Assembly (NCBI GenBank): GCA_900548145.1
Contig: URJB01000007.1
Span: forward strand, 19,099 to 83,098
Direction: 5' to 3'
Length of the DNA: 64,000 nt
Source of the DNA: an uncultured Eubacteriales bacterium
Lineage (GTDB): Bacteria; Bacillota; Clostridia; Christensenellales; Aristaeellaceae
How positions within the stretch are numbered: the stretch's first letter is position 1; each line of letters begins with the position of its first letter. Made by a program: the position numbers and the translations under genes. The notes beneath the pieces are model-generated. The model worked only from the letters and a program-made list of their open reading frames with translations, was not told the DNA's origin and did no database searches. Below are positions 14,844 through 22,922 of the stretch, piece after piece.

Positions 14844-16373
14844 ATGGGAAAGCGAATGGCGGCGATCCTGACGGTGCTGCTGCTCTGTCTGTGCCTTTGC
14901 GGCGCGGCTTCGGCTGAAATTTATGTGCTGGATGATATTTTTGCCAGCGTTGATATTCCTGACACTTTCCCGGTGGTGCTGCGTCCCGGCTATCTGGATA
15001 ATTTTTCCACGTGGCTGGAAGCCCGGGGCAAGGCGGCGGCGGAAGTGCAGCAGGACATGGAAGACCGTGGCGTACTTCTGCAATGCTGGAGTGAAACCGA
15101 GGATCTGTGCTTTGAACTGACGGCCGAACAGAGCGACGAGATTGCGCTGATCTACGATGTGAATGAGCAGAGCACGGATGTGCGCCAGAGCTACCGGCTG
15201 AGCCACTCTCCCCGCAACGAATACGACGGCTATGACTTCTCCGCTGCCGAGTGGAACAACAGCTCCGAAGGCCGTTTTCTGGTGCTGACCTACCGCCGCC
15301 GGGAAGCGGGCGAAACATTGTACCGTGGCTTTATGCGCCGCACCATCCGCAATGGCTATCAGATCACGCTGGACTTGCAAGTGCATGGCCGTTCCACCAC
15401 CAGCAAGGATAACCGCACGCTGAACAAAATTTGGGAGACCTTCCGCTTTATCGAGGTCAAACCCATGTCCGCCGCGGCCAGCGCCCAGATCAACATCACC
15501 GACACTCCCCCGGTGGAGACCAATCAGAACACCTTTACGCTGGCCGGGACCGCCGCACCTGGCGTAAAGCTGACGGCGGTCACCATGGGACTCAATTACC
15601 CCGATCCGATTTTGACAGAAGTGACCGTCGGGGCAAACGGCAAGTTCAAAATGCCGGTGACGCTGCCCAAAGAGGGCGTGTACCTGCTGACCCTGACCGG
15701 CGAAAATCAGGGCGAAGATGTGGTGGAGCTGGCCTATCCCGTCACCTATTCCCGCACTCTACTGCCTGTCGTCCTGAAAAACGACGTGCCGGATTCCATC
15801 GAGACGGATACCCTGACCATTTCCGGCACCTCCGAACCCGGGGCTACTATCCAGCTTTTCCTGAACAGCGAAGCCATCGGCACCAAAAAAGTTACCTCCG
15901 AAGGCAAATTTTCCATCGATTTTACCCTGAAGCAGGAGGGCGTTTACGAGATCGGGCTGATCTTCTCCAAAAAATCCCTGACTGACCGCCGGCTGATCTA
16001 CACCGTCAGCCGCAACTGGTCGGCTGCGGACACGCTCAAGCAACTGAAGAAAGAATCGGTCAAGCCCGGATATGCTACCCTTGTGCAAAAAATAGCGGGC
16101 TACGAGGGCAAGGTCATGGGCTACAACGCCTATTTTCTCAGTGCCGCAGAGTCCGGCGACGGCTGGCTGGCCCGTATGGCGCTCACCAAGAAAAGCGGCA
16201 ATTATTCCGATATCATTCTGGTCACCTGTAAGGAAGAACCGAACTATCAGGAAGGCCAGCGTATCACGATGTATGGCACCTGCACCGGCATGTCTCTGGG
16301 ATCAGCGGACGGCGAGACCGAAGAAAGCTACCCCTGTTTTGACCTGCTGATGTTTGCGGATATTGAAGAATAA
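14844..16373 (+). CDS. secreted protein with Ig-like domains
   Basis: 509 residues. A signal peptide ends near AASA (residue 24); a CLCLCG stretch lies in its hydrophobic core, but the sequence after it is not a convincing lipobox. A mixed N-terminal domain (residues 25-205) is followed by two beta-sandwich repeats, each starting TFTLAGTAAPGVKLTAV or TLTISGTSEPGATIQLF and ending with GVYLLTLTG or GVYEIGLIF, a bacterial Ig-like pattern. The last 120 residues contain KIAGYEGKVMGYNAYFL and a GQRITMYGTCTG segment like an OB-fold. It is probably an extracellular binding or scaffolding protein. The ligand is unknown. Confidence 0.7.
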   Translation: MGKRMAAILTVLLLCLCLCGAASAEIYVLDDIFASVDIPDTFPVVLRPGYLDNFSTWLEARGKAAAEVQQDMEDRGVLLQCWSETEDLCFELTAEQSDEIALIYDVNEQSTDVRQSYRLSHSPRNEYDGYDFSAAEWNNSSEGRFLVLTYRRREAGETLYRGFMRRTIRNGYQITLDLQVHGRSTTSKDNRTLNKIWETFRFIEVKPMSAAASAQINITDTPPVETNQNTFTLAGTAAPGVKLTAVTMGLNYPDPILTEVTVGANGKFKMPVTLPKEGVYLLTLTGENQGEDVVELAYPVTYSRTLLPVVLKNDVPDSIETDTLTISGTSEPGATIQLFLNSEAIGTKKVTSEGKFSIDFTLKQEGVYEIGLIFSKKSLTDRRLIYTVSRNWSAADTLKQLKKESVKPGYATLVQKIAGYEGKVMGYNAYFLSAAESGDGWLARMALTKKSGNYSDIILVTCKEEPNYQEGQRITMYGTCTGMSLGSADGETEESYPCFDLLMFADIEE

Positions 16374-16385
16374 GAGGGGTTACAG

Positions 16386-16877
16386 ATGAAAACCATTTCG
16401 CAGCTCATGGAACAAATGATCGTCTTTTCGAACGGCAATCTTCACGACATCACTCATTTTATCACCGTATGGACCTACGCCAAGACCATCGGCGAGCTGG
16501 AAGGGCTGGACGCGGACACCCAATATCTGCTGGAAGCGACCGCCATCGTCCATGACATTGCCTGTCCCTTCTGCCGTGAAAAATACGGCCGTGCCGACGG
16601 AAAATTGCAGGAAAAAGAAGGCCCATCCATCGTCAGGACCTTTCTGGCCGATTCCGGCATGACCGAAGCGCAGGTGGAGCGGATCGCCTATCTGGTAGGC
16701 CATCATCACACCCTGACGGGGATCGACGGCATGGATTATCAGATTCTGATCGAGGCGGATTACCTTGTCAACGCCTCTGAAAAGACCTACAGCCCCGCAA
16801 ATGTCCAAAATTTCATGAACACGAGCATGAAAACGGAAAGCGGAAAGAAGCTGGCAAAGGCACTGTTCTGTTTGTGA
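16386..16877 (+). CDS. HD-domain phosphohydrolase
   Basis: 163 residues, starting 12 bases after the previous stop and so probably co-transcribed. The HD signature is present: an early His (FITVWTYAK region, LHDITHF), the HD doublet in ATAIVHDIACPFC, HHH in LVGHHHTLTG and a late Asp (EADYLVNASE), giving the H...HD...H...D metal set. Such proteins hydrolyse nucleotide or related phosphoesters in the cytoplasm; small single-domain HD proteins of clostridia mostly have unknown substrates. A strong terminator follows. Confidence 0.85.
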   Translation: MKTISQLMEQMIVFSNGNLHDITHFITVWTYAKTIGELEGLDADTQYLLEATAIVHDIACPFCREKYGRADGKLQEKEGPSIVRTFLADSGMTEAQVERIAYLVGHHHTLTGIDGMDYQILIEADYLVNASEKTYSPANVQNFMNTSMKTESGKKLAKALFCL

Positions 16878-16918
16878 CCCTCCAACGGTATGGATAATGT
16901 TCCTTGCTGAAAATACAA

Positions 16919-16970
16919 TCATAAGGAAAACGCCCAGAGCCTTTGAGTGCCCGGGGCGTTTTCCTTATGA
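16919..16970. terminator. 17-bp-stem terminator, both strands
   Basis: TCATAAGGAAAACGCCC (16919-16935) pairs perfectly with GGGCGTTTTCCTTATGA (16954-16970). It separates the HD gene from the convergent DUF6199 gene. Confidence 0.75.
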
Positions 16971-17013
16971 AGCTACCCTCTATCTAGAAATGCGCTCTTA
17001 CAATAAGAAGTTG

Positions 17014-17226
17014 TTATTCTACAATAAAGGGAAGTATCATCGCAGCAATTCCAAACAGAGCAAATAAAACACCGCAAATTTTGGTGACTTTCAGATAGAA
17101 CTCAGACGGCTCATCTGCACAATAGGACTTCCATTCTTCCGTTAATTTCCACACCAAATCCGCTTTCCAAAAAAGGAACATTCCCAGGGCAAAGAAGAAA
17201 ATTCCGCCCCCAATACACCAGAACAT
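17014..17226 (-). CDS. small DUF6199-type membrane protein
   Basis: 70 residues with two membrane helices (about 3-20 and 50-68) around a short polar loop containing KADLVWKLTEEWKSY and ADEPSEFY, the signature of the DUF6199 family as I remember it. Membrane location, no enzymatic motif, unknown role. The local DNA is more AT-rich than its neighbours, a mild hint of a different history. It has a GAAAGGGAAG ribosome binding site. Confidence 0.7.
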   Translation of the reverse strand: MFWCIGGGIFFFALGMFLFWKADLVWKLTEEWKSYCADEPSEFYLKVTKICGVLFALFGIAAMILPFIVE

Positions 17227-17270
17227 TTGCTTCCCTTTCTTTTCTCAATTTCGATCCGCAGGTCTATAAA

Positions 17271-17304
17271 GAGCAATCACAGCACAAAAATGCTGTGATT
17301 GCTC
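17271..17304 (-). terminator. terminator of the FAD oxidoreductase gene
   Basis: GAGCAATCACAGCA (17271-17284) pairs perfectly with TGCTGTGATTGCTC (17291-17304); the minus strand then reads TTTATAG. Confidence 0.65.
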
Positions 17305-17328
17305 TTGCTTCGCCTTTTGGCATAAGAA

Positions 17329-18558
17329 TCACTCCGCCAAATCGGCCCTGTGCAGCACCACTCCCTGTTCCCGAAGCGCTTTTTGCAGTCCGTCAATGGG
17401 GAGCGCCGCGGCGGTTTGATCGGTGGCGGCAATCTGGGCAGCGGCAAGCCCCGCGGCCTGTCCCGTCAGCGCACAGACAGGGATAACGCGGGTCACATCC
17501 CATGCCCAGCCGTCGGAGCTGATCATCCGACCCGCCGCCAGCATATTGGCGCAGTCCGGGTGATACAGGCAGCCGTAGGGAATTTCGTACCAATCCCCTA
17601 CTTTTTCAAAATCGGCCGCCAGACCAATGGAGTCGGCATGAGCCGCGTGGCAATCCCGCTCCGTTAGCGTATACGCGCCGTCCAGACGGCGTGTCTTGCG
17701 GAACTGCGCCATAGCGGGCAAGGCTACGATATCCCGCGCGGTGCGGTCTTCCCCCATCGTTTTTTCCCGAATGATTCGGCGGCCATCCAGCAGGAACCGG
17801 GTCACTTCTTTGTTGGTGGTGCCGGACAGGAAGGGATAATCCGCCGGGTGGCCGTTGCCATGCAGGTCGGCTCCGCCGCAACGCCATCTCCGCAGTTCCA
17901 GCGCCTTTTTCTTTTCGGAAGTGTCGCTCCAATGGGCCACAACGGAAAGGAAATTCTTGCCCAGCACGCAGGGAATATCCGCCCGGTCAAAGAGGTCGGC
18001 ATCGCCGGTGGCGTCCACTACCGCCTTGGCCGGGAAACATTCCCGACCGCTCTTGCTTTCCGTTACCACGCCGACCACACGTCCGTTTTCCACCACCGGG
18101 GTCACGGCCTGAATGTCCAGCCGGAGCTCCACACCCTCGTTCAGCAAAATTTCATCCATGGCCAGCTGAAACATGGTGGGCGAAAAGAAGGTGGCGTAGC
18201 GTCCGCCCACGGGATGCTGCTTCTCCGGGCGAACCTTGGCGGGGTCTACCGGGACGGATCGGTCTTTCCAGACCTCCGGGAGGCTGTCGTCCCCATAACG
18301 GAAGGACAGACGAAGCAGCTCCTCCGCCAGCCCGTAGATCAGCTGATGGCCCTGCCCGTCGCAAAGGGGCTCATACCAGCTGATGAGCCCGTTGGTCGCC
18401 AATCCACCCAGCAGCGCCTGTTTTTCCAGCAAAAGCACCCGAACGCCTGCGCGGCGGGCCGCTAACGCTGCAGCCACGCCTGCAATACCGCCGCCGACTA
18501 CCAATACGTCCGTTTCCTCCCGAACCGGGGTCTCCAACCGTTCCATCAGCGTTTTCAT
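17329..18558 (-). CDS. FAD-dependent oxidoreductase (FAD_oxidored family)
   Basis: 409 residues from MKTLMERLETPVREETDVL; CAGGAGA precedes this ATG, and a longer frame to 18705 is not supported. The dinucleotide motif VVGGGIAGVAAALAARRAG is at residues 21-39. AVVDATGDADL and the C-terminal AAGRMISSDGWAWDVTRV and TGQAAGLAAA segments are typical of PF12831 proteins, which bind FAD and often sit in polysaccharide-use loci. The substrate is unknown. A paralog at 27368-28648 lies inside the glycosidase cluster. Confidence 0.85.
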   Translation of the reverse strand: MKTLMERLETPVREETDVLVVGGGIAGVAAALAARRAGVRVLLLEKQALLGGLATNGLISWYEPLCDGQGHQLIYGLAEELLRLSFRYGDDSLPEVWKDRSVPVDPAKVRPEKQHPVGGRYATFFSPTMFQLAMDEILLNEGVELRLDIQAVTPVVENGRVVGVVTESKSGRECFPAKAVVDATGDADLFDRADIPCVLGKNFLSVVAHWSDTSEKKKALELRRWRCGGADLHGNGHPADYPFLSGTTNKEVTRFLLDGRRIIREKTMGEDRTARDIVALPAMAQFRKTRRLDGAYTLTERDCHAAHADSIGLAADFEKVGDWYEIPYGCLYHPDCANMLAAGRMISSDGWAWDVTRVIPVCALTGQAAGLAAAQIAATDQTAAALPIDGLQKALREQGVVLHRADLAE

Positions 18559-18721
18559 TGGTTTCTCCTGTCTTTTTATAAAAGATGCTGCCGCCGTCTG
18601 TAAACGCGGCCTTTGTTTCCCTAATTCGCGTTGCGGGAGATTTTTTCCTGCTTTCAGTTTTTTCGCAGGATCGCCATACAAAAGAGCGTCTTTGCGAGAA
18701 GCCACTCTTTTAGGGAAGCCG

Positions 18722-19864
18722 TTATCCGATTGCCAGACAAAGCAATGTCAAAACCAGCAGGAAGCCGAAATTCATCAATGTAAACAATCCAAGATACATT
18801 TTTGTTGATTCGCGGTAATGGGCGGTAAACTCCCGAAAGGTGATGAGCGAAGCCAATGAGGCGATCAATGTGCCAGTTCCGCCGATATTCACCCCTCGCA
18901 GCAAAGCGGCGTACTGGTCTGTAAACTGGGCCAACAGAACGGCTGTGGGTACGTTGCTGATAAACTGACAGGAGATCACGGCGGTCAGCAGCGTGTTCTT
19001 TTCCAGTAGTTCGGAAAAGAAGGTGCGCACTGCCGGTAAACGGCTCATGTTGCCTGAGAAAATAAAGAAGCACACGAATGTGGCCAGCAGGCCATAGTCC
19101 ACCATGGTCAGGGCTTTTCGATCCAGGATCAGCAGGCCGATCACCACGGCCGTCAGCACCAGCCAGATCGGCAGGACGCGGAAGATCATCAAAATCGTCA
19201 TCAGGAACAGTGTCAGGTAGAGCGCCGTTCTGACAAACGGGAGACGTTCCTCCCGGGTATCGCTGACCCGAAGGGCATAGGGCTGAATGAGAAAGCAGCA
19301 GGCCGTTACCAGCAGCATGGACACTACGAAGGGCCAGAGCATAATGGACATGAACTCCCCTGTGGGGATCTGAAAATGGGAATACAGGTACAGATTTTGC
19401 GGATTGCCGAAGGGAGTCAGCATCCCGCCCAGATTGGCCGCGATATTCTGCAGGATGAACACTCTTGCCACGTCCCGCTTTTTCCCCGCAGCGGAAAATA
19501 CCAGATACCCCAGCGGAAGAAAGGTGATCAGCGCCATATCATTGGCGATCAGCATAGAGCCAATGAAGGTGATATAACTCAACGCAACGGCAGCCATGCG
19601 GGCATTTCCCGCCAAACGAATCACTTTCCGGGCCAGAATGGCAAAAAAGTGAATGTTTTTCAGAGCGCAGACCACGGCAAGCGTTCCGAAAAGGCAGCAG
19701 AGCGTCTTTACGTCAAAATACCCGGCATACTGCGCGTCCGGCGGCACCAGAAAGGCGGAGATCGCCGCCGCGCCAAAGGCAATGAGCGGCACCACGTTTT
19801 TCCGAAGGACAAGGACCAGTTTTTCACAGCGGCGGGGAACGGAGTTCTGTGCGGCTTCCTGCAT
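18722..19864 (-). CDS. SLC13/CitM/ArsB-superfamily anion transporter
   Basis: About 380 residues; I take the ATG of MQEAAQNS as start because the longer frame begins with TTG and has no ribosome binding site. About ten hydrophobic helices are seen. IANDMALITFLPLGY and GMLTPFGNPQNLYLYS match the helix-hairpin signatures of the ion-transporter superfamily, with FISNVPTAVLLAQF as the second repeat. These carriers move di- or tricarboxylates, sulfate or arsenite with Na+ or H+. The substrate is unresolved. It is divergent from the PNPOx gene at 20172. Confidence 0.8.
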   Translation of the reverse strand: MQEAAQNSVPRRCEKLVLVLRKNVVPLIAFGAAAISAFLVPPDAQYAGYFDVKTLCCLFGTLAVVCALKNIHFFAILARKVIRLAGNARMAAVALSYITFIGSMLIANDMALITFLPLGYLVFSAAGKKRDVARVFILQNIAANLGGMLTPFGNPQNLYLYSHFQIPTGEFMSIMLWPFVVSMLLVTACCFLIQPYALRVSDTREERLPFVRTALYLTLFLMTILMIFRVLPIWLVLTAVVIGLLILDRKALTMVDYGLLATFVCFFIFSGNMSRLPAVRTFFSELLEKNTLLTAVISCQFISNVPTAVLLAQFTDQYAALLRGVNIGGTGTLIASLASLITFREFTAHYRESTKMYLGLFTLMNFGFLLVLTLLCLAIG

Positions 19865-20065
19865 GGCTTGCGTACGCCTCGTTTTCTGTATTTTCAAACG
19901 TCGTCTATCATAGCCGCTGCACGGAAAAAAGTCAAGAAAGAGCCGTTTCAGAAAAGAATACGGCGGTGGAAATCAGACCTGTCTTTCCCCCATTTTCCCT
20001 TTTGAAATTTTTTCATAGCCGGAAAGCCTTGTAAATCCGCAATGGTATCTTTTCGGTAACTATAC

Positions 20066-20077
20066 CACAATATTGTG
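20066..20077. promoter_or_regulatory. perfect 12-bp palindrome in a divergent promoter region
   Basis: CACAATATTGTG at 20066-20077, within the 307-base gap between the transporter and PNPOx genes. A looser TGGTAT...ATACCA inverted repeat (20042-20067) overlaps its left side. The position suits an operator serving both genes; the factor is unknown. I see no other gene in this gap. Confidence 0.4.
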
Positions 20078-20171
20078 CTTACTTTACAACCCAGCAGGGC
20101 GGCGATATGATGAACCCAGCGAACGGGAAACAAAAGCGTTCGCAGGTAATGATCATCAGGAGGAATCCATC

Positions 20172-20567
20172 ATGAACAAAGTCGTCGAATTTCTGAATGC
20201 CAATCCCGTACAGTATCTGGCCACCGTTGGCCGCGACGGAAAGGCCAAGTGCCGCCCCTTTATGTTTGCCGGGGCGTTGGACGGCAAGCTGTGGTTCTGC
20301 ACAAACAACACCAAGGATGTTTACAAAGATATGGAGCTTAACCCCGAAGTCGAAATTTCCGTTTCCAGCCCGGAATACGCCTGGCTCCGTCTGCATGGCA
20401 AGGCCGTCTTTGAGAACAATAAGGCCGCCAAGGAAATGTGCATTCAGAATCCCATCGTGAAGGGGCAATACCAGACTGCGGACAATCCCATCTTCGAGGT
20501 ATTTTATCTGGAGAACGCTCACGGCGTGATCGCCGATTTTTCCGGGAATCCGCCCTACGAATTCTGA
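20172..20567 (+). CDS. pyridoxamine 5'-phosphate oxidase-like flavin protein
   Basis: 131 residues, AGGAGG nine bases upstream of the ATG. It has a split-barrel PNPOx-like fold: VVEFLNANPVQYLATVGRDG, KCRPFMFAG, LWFCTNNTKDVYKDMELNP and the ISVSS strand. These small proteins bind FMN or F420-like cofactors and reduce small molecules. The clostridial ones are usually of unknown substrate. It is the first gene of a plus-strand run that continues with a related PNPOx-ferredoxin fusion, macrodomain and sirtuin. Confidence 0.85.
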   Translation: MNKVVEFLNANPVQYLATVGRDGKAKCRPFMFAGALDGKLWFCTNNTKDVYKDMELNPEVEISVSSPEYAWLRLHGKAVFENNKAAKEMCIQNPIVKGQYQTADNPIFEVFYLENAHGVIADFSGNPPYEF

Positions 20568-20581
20568 TCGAAATCTTACGA

Positions 20582-20607
20582 CCCCGCAGGAGAACAAAGC
20601 TGCGGGG
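20582..20607 (+). terminator. hairpin without T tract between the two PNPOx genes
   Basis: CCCCGCAG (20582-20589) pairs with CTGCGGGG (20600-20607). There is no T run, so it is more likely an RNA-stability or attenuation element than a full stop. Confidence 0.4.
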
Positions 20608-20640
20608 CTGATGGTCGTTAGAATAAAAGGGGTACCTTCC

Positions 20641-21249
20641 ATGACGAAGAACGATTATTTTAACTATCTGGTGGAGACTATTCACTCCGCCACGGTCGCT
20701 ACGATCGGGGCGGATGGGCATCCTCAGACCCGTGTCATCGACATGATGCTGTGGGACGAGCAGGGCGTGTATTTTCTGACTGCCAGGGGAAAGGCGTTTT
20801 ACGAGCAGCTCATGGAGCAGGGTTACGTAGCGCTTTCGGCGACAAGGGATAATGTTTCGATTTCCCTGCGCGGAAAAATTCAAAATATCGGCGGCGAAAA
20901 GCTGGATGAAATATTTGAGAAGAACCCCTATATGCAGGAAATCTATCCCGGCGATACCCGTGCGGCATTGGAAGTATTTCGCCTGTACGAAGCCGCGGGA
21001 GAATACTTTGATATCCGTATTCCCGCTCATGTGACGAGAGATCATTTTTCCATCGGGAATACGGCGCGTCCTGCTCCGGGATTTTACGTAGGCGACGGCT
21101 GTATCGGCTGCAAGCTATGCTATTCCGTCTGTCCGCAAAAATGTATTGATATTTCAAAAAAGCCGGTAAGCATCGATCAGCGCCGTTGCCTGCAATGCGG
21201 GCGTTGCGCGGAGACCTGTCCGAAGCAGGTCATTCAAAAGAGGGGATAA
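20641..21249 (+). CDS. PNPOx-like flavin protein fused to a 2x[4Fe-4S] ferredoxin
   Basis: 202 residues from the ATG after AAAAGGGG. Residues 1-140 are a PNPOx split barrel (TIHSATVATIGADGHPQTR, LTARGKAFYEQLMEQGY). Residues 145-202 hold two ferredoxin motifs, CIGCKLCYSVCPQKC and CLQCGRCAETCPKQ, which bind two 4Fe-4S clusters. The fusion implies electron flow from ferredoxin clusters to the flavin, that is, a small iron-sulfur flavin reductase. The gene ends three bases before the macrodomain gene and probably shares its transcript. Confidence 0.88.
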   Translation: MTKNDYFNYLVETIHSATVATIGADGHPQTRVIDMMLWDEQGVYFLTARGKAFYEQLMEQGYVALSATRDNVSISLRGKIQNIGGEKLDEIFEKNPYMQEIYPGDTRAALEVFRLYEAAGEYFDIRIPAHVTRDHFSIGNTARPAPGFYVGDGCIGCKLCYSVCPQKCIDISKKPVSIDQRRCLQCGRCAETCPKQVIQKRG

Positions 21250-21251
21250 AA

Positions 21252-22040
21252 ATGAACCAGAGTGAACGGCGGCAATTTCTGATCCGATGGCTTTTGCAGG
21301 AAAACCCGTCCTATTGTGATTGGCCTGTTCCGCAGGAAACGCCCGGCCAAAAGAAGCTGCTTCGCAGTCTGATGAACATACGCCCGCCTCGCCCGATCGA
21401 TCAGGCATTTCTTCAGGTGCAGGATGAATACCTGCAGGAGGAGCTGCGACGCCGCACCGTCACGGAGTGGCGGACGCTGACCCCCATTGGGGACGGGCTG
21501 TATCTTTGGCGCGGCGATATAACCACCCTTCGCTGTGACGCAATCGTCAACGCGGCCAACAGTGCCCTGCTGGGCTGCTTTTATCCCTGCCGCGGCTGCA
21601 TCGACAATGCTATCCACACCTTTGCCGGGGTGCAGCTGCGGCTTTCCCTGAACGAGCTGATGGAGCTGCAGGGCCATGACGAGCCTGTGGGACAGGCCAA
21701 GCTCACCCCTGCATTCAATCTGCCGTGCCGGTACGTGCTGCACACCGTGGGCCCCTATGTTGGCGGCAGACTGACGGAAACCCATCGGACCCAGCTGGCT
21801 TCCTGCTACCGCGCCTGTCTGGAAACAGCGGAACAGCACGGGCTGGAAAGCGTGGCGTTCTGCTGTATCTCCACCGGGGAATTTCATTTTCCGCCGGAGG
21901 AAGCCGCCCGCATCGCCATCCAAACCGTTCAGACTTTTCAAAAACACAGTCAAATCAAGGTGATCTTCAATGTATTTCACGAATCAGACGAACGTCTCTA
22001 CCAAAAACTGCTCGAATCCGATCTCCCGTCTGAAAAATGA
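21252..22040 (+). CDS. zinc-dependent macrodomain protein (protein-ADP-ribose hydrolase)
   Basis: 262 residues. After an N-terminal helical region (1-90) the macrodomain begins at LYLWRGDITTLRCDAIVNAANSALLGC (read in two blocks) with GCFYPCRGCIDNAIHTFAG, then HTVGPYVGG and a CISTGEFHFPPEEAA loop. Zn-type macrodomains remove ADP-ribose from proteins and are normally encoded beside class M sirtuins, as here. In the family the segment before CIDN usually has a His that helps to bind zinc; here Arg stands in its place with a Cys before it, so metal binding may be changed. The 3' end overlaps the sirtuin gene by 71 bases. Confidence 0.88.
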   Translation: MNQSERRQFLIRWLLQENPSYCDWPVPQETPGQKKLLRSLMNIRPPRPIDQAFLQVQDEYLQEELRRRTVTEWRTLTPIGDGLYLWRGDITTLRCDAIVNAANSALLGCFYPCRGCIDNAIHTFAGVQLRLSLNELMELQGHDEPVGQAKLTPAFNLPCRYVLHTVGPYVGGRLTETHRTQLASCYRACLETAEQHGLESVAFCCISTGEFHFPPEEAARIAIQTVQTFQKHSQIKVIFNVFHESDERLYQKLLESDLPSEK

Positions 22041-22845
22041 GCTGGAAACGGCGGACGCGGTCGTGATCGGCGCGGGGGCCGGACTTTCCACCTCCGCCGG
22101 GTTTGTCTACACTGGCGAACGGTTCCAACAGTACTTTTCCGATTTCGCGGAAAAATACAATTTCCGGGATATGTACACCGGCGGTTTTTATCCCTTTGCG
22201 ACCCCGGAGGAGCATTGGGCCTATTGGAGCCGGTACATTTACATCAACCGCTATCTGGACGCGCCAAGGCCGATTTATGAGAATCTGCTGAAGCTGGTGG
22301 CGGATAAAGACTACTTCGTCATCACGACCAACGTAGACCATTGCTTTCAGAAAGCGGGATTTGACAAAAAGCGGCTGTTCTATACACAGGGCGACTACGG
22401 ACTGTTTCAGTGCAGCGTACCATGCCGTCAGGAGACCTTTGATAACGAAGCATTGATCCGCGAAATGGTGAAACGCCAGAAGCAAATGAAGATTCCCTCG
22501 GAGCTTGTGCCGGTTTGCCCGCATTGCGGCAAACCCCTGACCATGAATCTCCGCTCGGACGATCATTTCGCCGAGGACGAGGGCTGGCACCGGGCGGCGG
22601 AACGGTATGAAACCTTTCTTCGTACCCGTTCGGGACAGAAAATCCTTTTTCTGGAATTAGGGGTAGGATACAACACCCCCAGCATCATCAAAGTGCCTTT
22701 CTGGCAGTTCACCGTTCAAAATCCTCGAGCGCTGTACGTCTGCATCAATCAGGACGAGGCCTTCTGCCCGGAGTCGATCCAGTCCCGTTCCCTGTGCATT
22801 GGGCGGGATGTTGGGGTAGTGCTGACGGAGCTTCTGGAAAAGTGA
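21970..22845 (+). CDS. class M sirtuin (SirTM), protein ADP-ribosyltransferase
   Basis: 291 residues. NAD-binding AVVIGAGAGLSTSAGFVY at about 29-46, TTNVDHCFQKAGF and YTQGDYGLFQCS. The last has Gln where classical sirtuins have the catalytic His, as in class M, which ADP-ribosylate instead of deacetylating. A PVCPHCGKPL pair provides half of a zinc site, with cysteines nearer the start providing the rest. The MYFTNQTNVSTK N-terminus is family-like, so the 71-base overlap with the macrodomain gene is probably real. In known operons the target is a lipoylated GcvH-L protein. No GcvH-L or LplA gene is in this window. Confidence 0.9.
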   Translation: MYFTNQTNVSTKNCSNPISRLKNELETADAVVIGAGAGLSTSAGFVYTGERFQQYFSDFAEKYNFRDMYTGGFYPFATPEEHWAYWSRYIYINRYLDAPRPIYENLLKLVADKDYFVITTNVDHCFQKAGFDKKRLFYTQGDYGLFQCSVPCRQETFDNEALIREMVKRQKQMKIPSELVPVCPHCGKPLTMNLRSDDHFAEDEGWHRAAERYETFLRTRSGQKILFLELGVGYNTPSIIKVPFWQFTVQNPRALYVCINQDEAFCPESIQSRSLCIGRDVGVVLTELLEK

Positions 22846-22922
22846 CAGAACATTCAGCAAACCTTCGAACGAAAAACAAGACGTCCGCTCCGCTGGGGAG
22901 TGGTGATATTTACCCCCAATAC

